Assembly: GCA_040377605.1 (NCBI GenBank)
Contig: JBEIOK010000135.1
Span: 1-7,347, forward strand
Length of the DNA stretch: 7,347 bases
Source: Solimonas sp040377605
GTDB taxonomy: Bacteria > Pseudomonadota > Gammaproteobacteria > Nevskiales > Nevskiaceae
Reading direction: 5' to 3'
This document shows, piece after piece, positions 1 through 6,502 of the stretch. The notes under the pieces were generated by a model. It was given only the letters and a program-made list of their open reading frames with translations. It was not told the origin of the DNA and did not search any database. Positions within the stretch are counted from its first letter, which is position 1. Each line of letters starts with the position of its first letter. A program made the translations under genes and the position numbers.

Positions 1-29
1 AAACGACTGGCGTTTTGGACGCCGATGCG

Positions 30-35
30 TAGAAT
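30..35 (+). promoter_or_regulatory. candidate -10 box of the tRNA-Ala promoter
   Basis: TAGAAT matches five of six bases of the sigma-70 -10 consensus. Transcription would begin near position 42, about 8 bases before the mature tRNA 5' end. The bases after the box (acgcgtcc) are G+C-rich, like the discriminators of stringently controlled stable-RNA promoters. No convincing -35 box lies 16-18 bases upstream, and only 29 bases of upstream sequence are visible. The call rests on position and the -10 match only. Confidence 0.35.
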
Positions 36-49
36 ACGCGTCCTCGCGT

Positions 50-125
50 GGGGCGGTAGCTCAGCTGGGAGAGCGCTGCGTTCGCAATGCAGAGGTCGAG
101 GGTTCGATCCCCTTCCGCTCCACCA
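50..125 (+). tRNA. tRNA-Ala, anticodon CGC
   Basis: A complete 76-base cloverleaf with an encoded CCA tail (123-125) reads GCG codons as alanine. The 7-bp acceptor stem pairs 50-56 with 115-121 and contains G52:U120, which is the G3:U70 wobble pair that alanyl-tRNA synthetase recognises. The discriminator base is A122. The anticodon stem (CTGCG/TGCAG) encloses the loop ttcgcaa, placing the anticodon CGC at 83-85 after the invariant U. The T-arm carries the GGTTCGATCC signature and the D-arm the usual TAGCTCAGCTGGGAGAGC. Stem pairing and the identity pair leave little doubt about amino acid or anticodon. The tRNA stands alone here, although others could lie left of the window. Confidence 0.97.
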
Positions 126-156
126 CGTTCTTTTCGAGTTGTCTTGCTTCAAGATC

Positions 157-182
157 AGGGCTCGCCATCGGCGGGCCTTTTT
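157..182 (+). terminator. intrinsic terminator after tRNA-Ala
   Basis: An 8-bp G+C-rich stem pairs 159-166 (GGCTCGCC) with 170-177 (GGCGGGCC), with one G-U pair and the 3-base loop ATC. G158:T178 and A157:T179 can extend it. Five T residues (178-182) follow directly, the classical Rho-independent layout. It lies 31 bases after the tRNA CCA end and ends 23 bases before the aminotransferase start codon. It therefore probably ends the tRNA transcript, and any read-through RNA would carry it in the leader of the next gene. Confidence 0.78.
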
Positions 183-193
183 CCGTTTCTGCC

Positions 194-198
194 AGGAG
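194..198 (+). promoter_or_regulatory. ribosome binding site of the aminotransferase gene
   Basis: AGGAG lies 7 bases before the ATG at 206. This is near-ideal Shine-Dalgarno spacing and fixes the start codon, agreeing with the N-terminal alignment to AstC. Confidence 0.7.
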
Positions 199-205
199 TC
201 GTGCC

Positions 206-1417
206 ATGTCCCCACTGACGCGCCAGACCTTCGACGAGGTCATGGTTCCCAACTACCAGCCTGCCGAGATCATTCCGGTGCGCGGTCTGGGCTCGCGTCT
301 GTGGGATCAGCAGGGCCGCGAATACGTGGACTTCGCTGGCGGGATCGCCGTGACGGGGCTGGGCCACGCGCATCCGGCGATGATCAAGGCACTCACCGAG
401 CAGGCCGGGCGGCTGTGGCATGTCTCGAACGTCATGACCAATGAACCGGCGTTGAAGCTTGCACGCCGGCTGACCGAAGTGAGTTTTGCCGAGCGGGTGT
501 TCTTCTGCAACTCCGGCGCCGAAGCCAACGAGGCGGCGTTCAAGCTGGCACGGCGCCGCGGCAATGTGCAGTTCGGCCCCCACAAGAACACGATCATCGC
601 CTTCGACAATGCGTTTCACGGACGCACGCTGTTCACGGTCTGCGTCGGTGGCCAGGCCAAGTACACCCAGGGTTTCGAGCCGCTACCGGGTGGTATCCGG
701 CACCTGCCGTTCAACAATGTCGCTGCCTTGAAAGCGGCGATGAGCGACAGCGTCTGCGCGGTGGTGCTGGAGCCGGTGCAGGGCGAGGGCGGCGTCACCC
801 CGGCCACGCCCGAATTCATCCGGGCTGCGCGCGAGCTGTGCGATCAGCACCAGGCACTGCTCATCTTCGACGAGGTCCAGATCGGCAACGCACGTTCCGG
901 GACGATGTACGCCTATCAGCAGTACGGCGTCACGCCGGACGTGCTCACGACCGCGAAGGGCTTGGGCGGGGGCTTTCCGATCGGCGCCATGCTGGCGACG
1001 AAGGTGGCGGCCGAGGCCCTGGCATTCGGAACGCACGGCTCCACCTATGGCGGCAACCCGTTGGGTTGCGCCGTTGCCGCTGCGGTGCTGGAAGAACTCG
1101 AGAAGCCGGCCCTGCAGGACAATGTCCGCGCGCGCAGCGCGCAGTTGCGTGCCGGTCTGGATGCCCTGGGCCAGCGTCACGGTCTGTTCGACGCGTCGCG
1201 CGGCATGGGGTTGCTGGTCGGTGCGCCGCTGAGCGAGAAGATGAAGGGCCGCGCCAAGGACCTGGTGGCTGCGGCGCTGCGTCAGGGCCTGTGGCTACTG
1301 GTCGCCGGCCCCGACGTGCTGCGCTTTGCACCGGCGCTGACCATTACCGAGGCGGATATCGTCGAAGGACTGGCGCGACTGGACCGCGCCTGTGCCGAGG
1401 TGATCGCGGCCGGCTGA
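206..1417 (+). CDS. acetylornithine/succinylornithine aminotransferase (ArgD/AstC family)
   Basis: This 403-residue class-III PLP-dependent aminotransferase moves an amino group between an N-acyl-ornithine and 2-oxoglutarate in the cytoplasm, in arginine synthesis (ArgD) or in the AST arginine-breakdown route (AstC). From memory, the N-terminus (PVRGLGSRLWDQQGREYVDFAGGIAV) and overall sequence are closer to E. coli AstC than to short ArgD forms. Visible landmarks are SGAEAN at 103-108 (PLP phosphate), FHGRT at 137-141, the PLP-ring aspartate D222 in FDEVQ, the Schiff-base lysine K251 in TTAKGLGGG, and THGSTYGGNPL at 276-286. Length is normal for the family. The usual DEVQTGxGRTG segment reads DEVQIGNARSG (222-232), a real departure from the E. 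coli form. No astA, astD, astB, astE or arg gene is adjacent, so ArgD versus AstC stays open and no symbol is given. The start is set by AGGAG at 194-198. No promoter is evident between the preceding terminator and the gene. Confidence 0.93.
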   Translation: MSPLTRQTFDEVMVPNYQPAEIIPVRGLGSRLWDQQGREYVDFAGGIAVTGLGHAHPAMIKALTEQAGRLWHVSNVMTNEPALKLARRLTEVSFAERVFFCNSGAEANEAAFKLARRRGNVQFGPHKNTIIAFDNAFHGRTLFTVCVGGQAKYTQGFEPLPGGIRHLPFNNVAALKAAMSDSVCAVVLEPVQGEGGVTPATPEFIRAARELCDQHQALLIFDEVQIGNARSGTMYAYQQYGVTPDVLTTAKGLGGGFPIGAMLATKVAAEALAFGTHGSTYGGNPLGCAVAAAVLEELEKPALQDNVRARSAQLRAGLDALGQRHGLFDASRGMGLLVGAPLSEKMKGRAKDLVAAALRQGLWLLVAGPDVLRFAPALTITEADIVEGLARLDRACAEVIAAG

Positions 1418-1457
1418 GCCGTCGGGGACGTGCTGCTGTCGTCGAATCCGGCGATGG
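1418..1457. other. convergent intergenic gap with a possible hairpin, no T-tract
   Basis: These 40 bases separate the 3' ends of the aminotransferase gene (+) and gspB (-). The segment 1418-1424 (GCCGTCG) can pair with 1452-1458 (CGATGGC), with one G-U pair and a 27-base loop. A smaller stem inside it pairs 1427-1430 with 1440-1443. Neither strand shows a T-run after the stem, so a standard intrinsic terminator is not supported. The structure could still slow transcription from both sides. Confidence 0.25.
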
Positions 1458-2216
1458 CTAGCGATTGAGCGGCAGCAGCACCCGCTCCCCGGCGTGCTCC
1501 ATGATCACGCCCTCGGGCACCACCGACACCAGGCGCGGTCCGGCGGCCAGCGTCTCGCCCTCGTTGTAGCGACGCCCGCCCGTCATGATCCAGCGTCGCG
1601 CCGGATCCGGGTCATAGACGTGGACGTCGAGCGCAATCGCCGGAAAGCCGGTGCGATAGGCGCTCGGCATCTCTCGGAGTGACTTGGGCAGCGTGCCCGA
1701 TGGTGCGGCGGTGGTCGCCGTGTCGGCTGACGCAGCGCGTGGCAGCGCGTCGGAGGATTCCGTCGCTGCGGCAGTGGTGCCGCTGTCGGTGGCCGAGGGC
1801 ACGGCGCGTTCCAGATCGGTGTCGGCAGGCGGTACGGCGCGGGTCGAGAACTCAGGTGCCACATCGTCCAGCGACTCCACGCCAGCAGCCTCGTCAATGA
1901 CGCTGGCCGCTTCTGCCGATTCCAGCACGGCGGGCAGCGGTGCTGCGGAGACGGTCGCGGTGACCGGCGGAGGCGTCGGCGGTGCAGTCAGGACGACGGC
2001 GGCCGGCGTTTCGGGCCGGGGCGCGCGGAGCCACAACATCCAGGCAGAAGCCACGACGAGTCCGAGCATCAACACGGCCAGCGCGGGCCGCAGCCAACGC
2101 CGGACCTGCATCGGGTGTTGTGAGGCGGTGGCCTGCGTCAACGATTGCACGGTTGGCGTCTGGCCGAGATGGCGCTCGCGTTCGGCGCGGCGCAGGGCGT
2201 CGAGGATGTAGCTCAT
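1458..2216 (-). CDS. gspB: type II secretion accessory protein GspB (ExeB-like)
   Basis: This 252-residue single-pass inner membrane protein partners GspA. The start at 2216 is chosen because MSYILDALRRAERERHLG is the family's signature N-terminus; upstream in-frame codons only give arginine-rich shadow sequence. Domains in order: a cytoplasmic amphipathic segment (1-40), one membrane helix at about 42-63, a long Ala/Thr/Pro/Ser-rich periplasmic linker (about 65-175), then the compact conserved C-terminal domain (about 176-252) with ALDVHVYDPDPARRW, a tryptophan/glycine-rich turn and the closing VLLPLNR. The start codon overlaps the gspA stop as ATGA (2213-2216), with a weak GGGGA at 2227-2231, so translation is probably coupled to gspA. 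In Aeromonas, ExeA and ExeB form a complex needed for secretin assembly. The linker and domain order fit that role well, and I see no truncation. Confidence 0.9.
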   Translation of the reverse strand: MSYILDALRRAERERHLGQTPTVQSLTQATASQHPMQVRRWLRPALAVLMLGLVVASAWMLWLRAPRPETPAAVVLTAPPTPPPVTATVSAAPLPAVLESAEAASVIDEAAGVESLDDVAPEFSTRAVPPADTDLERAVPSATDSGTTAAATESSDALPRAASADTATTAAPSGTLPKSLREMPSAYRTGFPAIALDVHVYDPDPARRWIMTGGRRYNEGETLAAGPRLVSVVPEGVIMEHAGERVLLPLNR

Positions 2217-3844
2217 GGCGCGGCCGTCCCCGGGTTCAGGCTCGGTGTGTTCGGCTGCCCTTCCCCGAGTGCGATCAGGGTGCGGATGCCGGCCGTGCCG
2301 TCGGTGACCAGCCCGCGTGCGGTCTGGAACTGCTGCAGCGCGGCGTGCAGACGACGGTCGAAGGTGGTCGGCAAGGGCGATGGTGGCGTGAGGCCCTGCA
2401 TCTGCGCCAGACGTTGCCACAGCCAGGGAATGGTCGGGCCAGCGCTGCCGGGGCCGATGTAGGTGTCGCTGGTTTCGCGGCGCCACAGCAGCAGGAACTC
2501 ACCGGTCCAGGCGCTGCGCAGCTCGTCCAGCGGAAGCGTGATCGTGCCCAGCGAGGTTTCGACGGCCACCTCGGTCTTCGAGGCAGACCGCAACAGAAAG
2601 TAGTGTTCGCCGAGCTCGGGAAGCTGCAGCGTCACGATGACGGGCCGATTCATCTGCGTCAGGTCGCCCCAGCTGCCGCGGCTGCGATAGCACTCCAGGC
2701 CGCGTCGCTTCAGGGCGTCGCAGACGTTCTCGCCCCGCGGAATCGTCAGGTTGGCATCCCACAGGCGGATCAACCGCCCGAGTGCCGTGCCCAATGGCTG
2801 CGCGGTGGCGGCCAGGGTGTCCAGATTGTCGCTGCCGCCGGGTGCCTCGAGCGGTGGCAGGACCGACGTGACGATGGGTGCTGCCGCGCGGGTGGTCGCC
2901 GGTGTCGGGGCGGCGGTGTCGGGCCGGTCGCGCAGGAAGCTGTACAGGAACAGCGCGGCGCAGCCGGCCAGCGCCAGGGCCCAGCCCAGTTCGGCGCCGC
3001 GCCAGCGGCGGGGGCCGCCCTCAAAGCGGATCGGTGCATGCCCGATCGCTTCCTGTGCGGCGGTGTCAATAATCTCCGGCGTGACGCGCCGATGCTGTTG
3101 CGCATAGGCGCCGAGCATCGCCCGGTCGCAGATGATGTTGATCAGGCGGGGAATGCCGCGCGCATACCGGAACACGCGCTCGGTCGCGGCCGGTTCGAAG
3201 ACCTCGGCGGTGGCGCCGGCCACGCGAAGCCGGTGCTCGATGTACTCGCGGGTCTCGGCGGCGGACAAGGGCGTGAGGTGGTAGCGCGCGGTGATGCGAC
3301 TGGCGAGTTGCCGCAGGTCCGGCCGGCCCAGCAGCGCCGAAAGCTCCGGCTGTCCGATCAGCATGATGCGCAGCAGCTTCTCCTTGCTGGTCTCCAGATT
3401 GGTCAGCAGGCGGACCTGCTCCAGCACCGAGGGCTGCAGGTTCTGCGCCTCGTCGATGATCACGACGGTCCGTCGCCCGGCGGCATGTGCACGCAACAGG
3501 TGCTCGTTGAGGGCGTCGATCAGCACCTTGAGCGTGGGTTGTTCGCGGGGGTAGTCGACCCGCAGTTCGTCACAGATCGACTGCACGAATTCCTGTTCGC
3601 TCTGCCGCGGGTTGTGGATCATGGCCACATCGACTTCGGGCAGCTTCTGCTCCAGCAAGGTGCGCACGATCGTGGTCTTGCCGGTGCCGACTTCGCCGGT
3701 CAGCTGCACGAAGCCGCCGTACTGGCCAGTGCCGTACAACAGGTGGCCGAGCGCCTCCTGATGGCGCGGCGACATGTACAGGTAGGCCGGATCCGGGGTG
3801 ATCGAAAACGGCATCTCCCGAAGCTGGAAGAACTCGGTGTACAT
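2213..3844 (-). CDS. gspA: type II secretion ATPase GspA (ExeA-like) with peptidoglycan-binding domain
   Basis: This 543-residue inner membrane ATPase is thought to work with GspB so that the secretin can pass peptidoglycan and assemble in the outer membrane. The start MYTEFFQLREMPFSITPDPAYLY matches the usual ExeA opening. The AAA+ module (about 1-270) has Walker A GEVGTGKTT (50-58), Walker B VVIIDEAQNL (127-136), a sensor-type stretch LLRIMLIGQPEL (157-168) and arginines R179, R183 and R187 in RQLASRITARY. A basic patch and one membrane helix (about 284-303) follow, then a Pro/Ala/Thr-rich linker (304-360). A middle periplasmic domain (about 362-460) contains C375, C385, H414 and WTGEFLLLWR at 446-455. 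The C-terminus (about 466-528) is a peptidoglycan_binding_1-type domain with LHAALQQFQTARGLVTDG. gspA precedes gspB and overlaps it by 4 bases. No gspC-N genes are in view; a detached gspAB pair is a known arrangement. The Shine-Dalgarno sequence is weak. Confidence 0.93.
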   Translation of the reverse strand: MYTEFFQLREMPFSITPDPAYLYMSPRHQEALGHLLYGTGQYGGFVQLTGEVGTGKTTIVRTLLEQKLPEVDVAMIHNPRQSEQEFVQSICDELRVDYPREQPTLKVLIDALNEHLLRAHAAGRRTVVIIDEAQNLQPSVLEQVRLLTNLETSKEKLLRIMLIGQPELSALLGRPDLRQLASRITARYHLTPLSAAETREYIEHRLRVAGATAEVFEPAATERVFRYARGIPRLINIICDRAMLGAYAQQHRRVTPEIIDTAAQEAIGHAPIRFEGGPRRWRGAELGWALALAGCAALFLYSFLRDRPDTAAPTPATTRAAAPIVTSVLPPLEAPGGSDNLDTLAATAQPLGTALGRLIRLWDANLTIPRGENVCDALKRRGLECYRSRGSWGDLTQMNRPVIVTLQLPELGEHYFLLRSASKTEVAVETSLGTITLPLDELRSAWTGEFLLLWRRETSDTYIGPGSAGPTIPWLWQRLAQMQGLTPPSPLPTTFDRRLHAALQQFQTARGLVTDGTAGIRTLIALGEGQPNTPSLNPGTAAP

Positions 3845-3877
3845 GACGCGGGTGCGGCCTCAGCAGAAGGTCGCAGG

Positions 3878-3883
3878 AGTATA
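3878..3883 (-). promoter_or_regulatory. candidate -10 box for gspAB
   Basis: On the minus strand this reads TATACT, a five-of-six match to the -10 consensus, inside the 50-base gap between the acetyltransferase stop and gspA. It would start RNA about 27 bases before the gspA ATG. CTGACA, a good -35 sequence, is present at 3893-3898 but only 9 bases away, which is too close to pair with it. The alternative is that gspAB is read only from the upstream peptidase-acetyltransferase unit. Confidence 0.3.
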
Positions 3884-3894
3884 GCCGCTCGCTG

Positions 3895-4392
3895 TCAGGG
3901 CTCCGCCCTCAGCATGTCGACGTGCCAGATCCCGTCCTCCCGATACGGCGCGCCGCGACGCTCGAAGCCCAGACTGGCATAGAAGGCTTCCAGATGCTGC
4001 TGGGCCGACAGCAGGACCGGCAGCCCGCCATGGCGGAAGGCGCAGAGGCGCAGGCCCTCCTCGATGGCGGCGCGTGCGAGCCCGCTGCGGCGTGCGGTCG
4101 CAGCCACGACCAGACGCCCCAGGGCCGGCCCGGGCGGCAGCGAGGGGCGTTGTCCTTCGACCTGATGGGCCGGGCGGTCCAGCCCCGGCGGGACCAGCCG
4201 CAGATAGGCCTGCAGTACGCCAGCAGTGTCGCGACCGCAGAGATGCAGGCACTGCGGGTCGAGCCCGTCCATCTCCGGGAAGACGCAGTGCTGTTCGACC
4301 ACGAAGATATCGGAGCGCAGCTTCAGGAAGGCGTACAACGTGTCCGGGTCCAGCTGCGGCCACGCGTACCAGCGCCAGGTCGGTGCCGTCAT
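3895..4392 (-). CDS. ElaA-like GNAT family N-acetyltransferase
   Basis: This is a 165-residue cytoplasmic GNAT protein of the ElaA type. GNAT enzymes move the acetyl group of acetyl-CoA to an amine; the substrate of ElaA itself is not known to me. The start at 4392 gives MTAPTWRWYAWPQL followed by LYAFLKLRSDIFVVEQHCVFPEMDGLD (about 19-45), which matches the characteristic ElaA block LR..VFVVEQ.C.Y.E.DG.D. Codons upstream of 4392 are open but overlap the peptidase gene and do not look like the family. The acetyl-CoA loop is LGRLVVAATARRSGLARA (91-108), with R101-x-x-G104-x-A106 as the pyrophosphate-binding core. The last strand region has AFYASLGFERRG (136-147) and the usual YREDGIWHVDM ending. 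A proline-rich loop at about 68-90 is somewhat longer than in E. coli ElaA. It lies 19 bases after the peptidase gene on the same strand and is probably co-transcribed with it. No strong ribosome binding site is seen. Confidence 0.88.
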   Translation of the reverse strand: MTAPTWRWYAWPQLDPDTLYAFLKLRSDIFVVEQHCVFPEMDGLDPQCLHLCGRDTAGVLQAYLRLVPPGLDRPAHQVEGQRPSLPPGPALGRLVVAATARRSGLARAAIEEGLRLCAFRHGGLPVLLSAQQHLEAFYASLGFERRGAPYREDGIWHVDMLRAEP

Positions 4393-4411
4393 GGGCAGTT
4401 TCGGGCTGGCC

Positions 4412-5638
4412 TCATGTCCAGCTCCACTCGCCGCTGGCCAGGCGCAGCAGCAGCAGGGCGGAGATCTGGGCACGTTCTGAGAGACTGGACCACCGCATGG
4501 TTTCGCGATGGGAGTGGATGTCGCGGCCGACGACGCCGAGCGTGTCGAGATTGGGCAGGCCGTAGGCTGCCAGATTGTTGCCATCGCAGCAGCCGCCCGT
4601 CGGCCGGAACGCCAGCGGCGTCTCCAGCTCGCGACCACATTCGCCGACCCACTGCATCAGACGCTGCATCGGTTCGCTGATCGGCTTGGGCGGCCGAGTA
4701 AAACCCCCGCGCAGCTCGCAGCGCACGCCCTCGCCTTGCGCGGCGTGCACGATCCGGTCGAGCTGTTCGTGCAACCAGTGCTCGTCGTCCGCGCCGGCGG
4801 TGCGGACATTGAACTTGAAGACGCACAACTCCGGCACCACGTTCAACGCGCCGCCGCCCCGCAGATAGCCGGGATTCAGCGTCAGCCCCTCGCGCTGACC
4901 GTTGAGCGCATGCACGGCGGCGACAACCTGGGCCGCCGCGACAATCGCATTGCGACCCTCCTCAGGATTGCGGCCGGCGTGCGCCGCGCGACCATGGACC
5001 ACCAGATCGAAATCGCCGCTGCCTCTGCGCGCCGAGGCCAGGCCGCCGTCGGCAAATGCCGGCTCGTAGATCAGCCCGAAGTGATTGCGTGTGGCGGCCT
5101 CGCGCAGCAGCGGGTCGGAGCCCGCACTGCCGATTTCCTCGTCCGGGTTCAGCACCACTTCCCAGCCGATGCGATCGCGCCAGGGGCTGCGCTCCAGTGC
5201 AGCCAGTGCCAGCCACATCGCCAGCAGTCCGCCCTTCAGATCGGCGACGCCGGGGCCGCGAATGTGGTCTGCATCGACCTCGATCGCGGACTGGAACGGA
5301 TGGTCGATGCCGTACACCGTATCGAGGTGCCCGCCCAGAAAGATGCGCAGCGGCGCTTCCGGCCGCTTGCGCAGTCGCAGCGCCGGCCCCAGGGGCCGCT
5401 CGCTCACCGTGCCACTGTCGTCGGTGACGCGATGCGGTCCGACCTCGATCCACTCGGCTTGCGGCTGCAGCGGCGCATACAGATCCGCCATGCGGCCGGC
5501 GACGGCGCTGACGCCGGCTGCGTTGAAGCTGCCGGAGTTCAGGCTCGACAGGCGCAACAGTTCCGGGCGCAGTGCGGCTGACTGCGCCTGAACCCACTCC
5601 AGCAAGGGCCGGTAATCGGCTCTCATCCGCTCTCGCAT
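4412..5638 (-). CDS. M20 family metallopeptidase, carboxypeptidase G2-like
   Basis: This 408-residue two-zinc hydrolase belongs to the M20 family, whose members cut a C-terminal amino acid or acyl group from small peptides and N-acyl amino acids. Visible metal and catalytic residues are H104 and D106 in GHLDTVY, D133 in VADLKGG, E167 (general base) and E168 in NPDEEIGS, E192 in YEPAF and H375 in GRDIHSHRE. The dimerisation lid is inserted at about 205-315, with HGRAAHAGRNPEEGRNAI and GGGALNVVP. The pattern resembles Pseudomonas carboxypeptidase G2 more than ArgE or DapE. That enzyme has a signal peptide; this N-terminus (MRERMRADYRPLLEWVQ) has none, so a cytoplasmic place is likely. The start at 5638 is one choice; ATG at 5626 (404 residues) is equally possible, with weak GAGAG before it. 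Open codons further upstream overlap the divergent transporter gene and look non-coding. It faces that transporter across 57 bases. The true substrate is unknown. Confidence 0.9.
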   Translation of the reverse strand: MRERMRADYRPLLEWVQAQSAALRPELLRLSSLNSGSFNAAGVSAVAGRMADLYAPLQPQAEWIEVGPHRVTDDSGTVSERPLGPALRLRKRPEAPLRIFLGGHLDTVYGIDHPFQSAIEVDADHIRGPGVADLKGGLLAMWLALAALERSPWRDRIGWEVVLNPDEEIGSAGSDPLLREAATRNHFGLIYEPAFADGGLASARRGSGDFDLVVHGRAAHAGRNPEEGRNAIVAAAQVVAAVHALNGQREGLTLNPGYLRGGGALNVVPELCVFKFNVRTAGADDEHWLHEQLDRIVHAAQGEGVRCELRGGFTRPPKPISEPMQRLMQWVGECGRELETPLAFRPTGGCCDGNNLAAYGLPNLDTLGVVGRDIHSHRETMRWSSLSERAQISALLLLRLASGEWSWT

Positions 5639-5695
5639 GACGTGAATAGAATCTGTTGTAATGGGTTCATTCTTGAGCAGAGCCGGCATTCGCGC
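5639..5695. promoter_or_regulatory. divergent promoter region between peptidase and transporter operon
   Basis: This 57-base spacer is visibly richer in A+T than its surroundings and must serve two divergent units. On the plus strand 5654-5662 reads TGtTGTAAT, an extended -10 form (TGn followed by a five-of-six -10 match), which would start RNA near 5669. A second -10-like TAGAAT sits at 5647-5652. Neither has a good -35 box at standard spacing. On the minus strand I found no convincing promoter. No clear inverted repeat marking an operator was found by eye. Confidence 0.4.
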
Positions 5696-6502
5696 ATGAG
5701 GAAAATCCTGGGGGGGCTGCTGGCCCTGCTGTTCGCGCTGCCCGCCGTGGCTGCCGACAGCCCGCTGTGGGAGCACTCCACCCTGAACCGCATCGTCAAG
5801 AGCGGAGAGCTACGCGTCGGCCTGGAGGCCGGCTACATGCCCTTCGAGATGCTGGACCGCAAGGGCAACATCATCGGTTTCGACGTGGATCTGGCGCGCC
5901 TGATGGCGCGGCACATGGGGGTCAAGCTGACCCTCGTCAACACGCAGTGGGACGGCATCATCCCGGCGCTGCTGACGGACAAATTCGACCTGCTGATGGG
6001 CGGCATGACGATCACCCCGGAGCGCAACCTGAAGGTCAACTTCTGCGACCCTTACGTGATCATCGGCCAGACCGTGCTGATGAATCGAAGGCACGAGCAG
6101 ACGCTCACGCGCTATGACCAGCTCAACGATCCGCGCTATGTCGTCGTCGCCAAGCTCGGTACGACCGGCGATATCGCCGCGCGGAAGTATCTGCCCAAGG
6201 CGCGACTCAAGCAGTTCGAATCCGAGGCCGACGCGGTGATCGAGGTGCGGAGCGGGCGGGCCGATGCCTTTGTCTACGATCTGCCGTTCAACGCCGTCTA
6301 CGTGGCGCAGAACCCGGGCAGCCTGGTGCATCTGAAAGCACCGTTCACCCAGGAGGCGCTGGCCTGGGCGGTGCGCAAGGGCGATCCAGACATGCTCAAC
6401 TGGATGAATCACTTTCTGGCGCAGATCAAACGCGACGGCATCTATGACGCGTTGTATCGGAAGTGGTTCGAGAGCACCGCCTGGCTGCAGAACCTGAAGT
6501 GA
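5696..6502 (+). CDS. periplasmic polar amino acid-binding protein of an ABC transporter
   Basis: This 268-residue family-3 solute-binding protein would capture an amino acid or a close derivative in the periplasm and deliver it to the permease encoded next. The ATG at 5696 is chosen because it begins a clean signal peptide: basic MRK, hydrophobic core LGGLLALLFALP and an A-x-A-type cleavage site near residues 19-20 (AVAA before DSP). The GTG at 5642 would add 18 residues that spoil the signal peptide. Family features are LRVGLEAGYMPFEM (39-52), GFDVDLARLMA (61-71), the ligand-binding arginine region MTITPERNLKVNF with R110, GTTGDIAARKYLP (155-167), and VYDLPF with D195, where family members hold the ligand amino group. 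The common FSxPY reads FCDPY here, with a single C117. No lipobox is present, so it should be soluble. Its stop overlaps the permease start as GTGA. The substrate cannot be read from sequence. Confidence 0.92.
   Translation: MRKILGGLLALLFALPAVAADSPLWEHSTLNRIVKSGELRVGLEAGYMPFEMLDRKGNIIGFDVDLARLMARHMGVKLTLVNTQWDGIIPALLTDKFDLLMGGMTITPERNLKVNFCDPYVIIGQTVLMNRRHEQTLTRYDQLNDPRYVVVAKLGTTGDIAARKYLPKARLKQFESEADAVIEVRSGRADAFVYDLPFNAVYVAQNPGSLVHLKAPFTQEALAWAVRKGDPDMLNWMNHFLAQIKRDGIYDALYRKWFESTAWLQNLK

Noticed and set aside
1..15. A short inverted repeat AAACG...CGTTT at the left edge.
   Set aside because: It has only five pairs, mostly A-T, and is cut by the window edge. It is too weak to call a terminator or operator.
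111..123. Loss of the permease reading frame or a missing start, since no ATG begins the gene.
   Set aside because: The coordinates given here are in the tRNA and carry no such signal; at the permease itself a GTG start overlapping the upstream stop explains the frame, and it stays open to the window edge.
105..125. The tRNA 3' end as a possible phage or island attachment site.
   Set aside because: No integrase, direct repeat of the tRNA end or foreign-looking DNA follows within the window.
2217..2486. An N-terminal extension of 90 codons in front of gspB.
   Set aside because: The extension is arginine- and proline-rich and overlaps the gspA C-terminus. GspB proteins start at MSYILDALR, which here sits at an ATGA overlap.
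1982..3982. A 666-codon open frame on the plus strand opposite gspA and gspB.
   Set aside because: Its product is rich in Arg, Gln, Gly and Ala with no recognisable domain, and it runs opposite two clearly assigned genes. Long antisense frames are expected in high-G+C DNA with strong third-position bias.
4508..5581. A 357-codon open frame on the plus strand opposite the M20 peptidase gene.
   Set aside because: It shows the same low-complexity antisense composition, while the opposite strand carries all the M20 metal-binding motifs.
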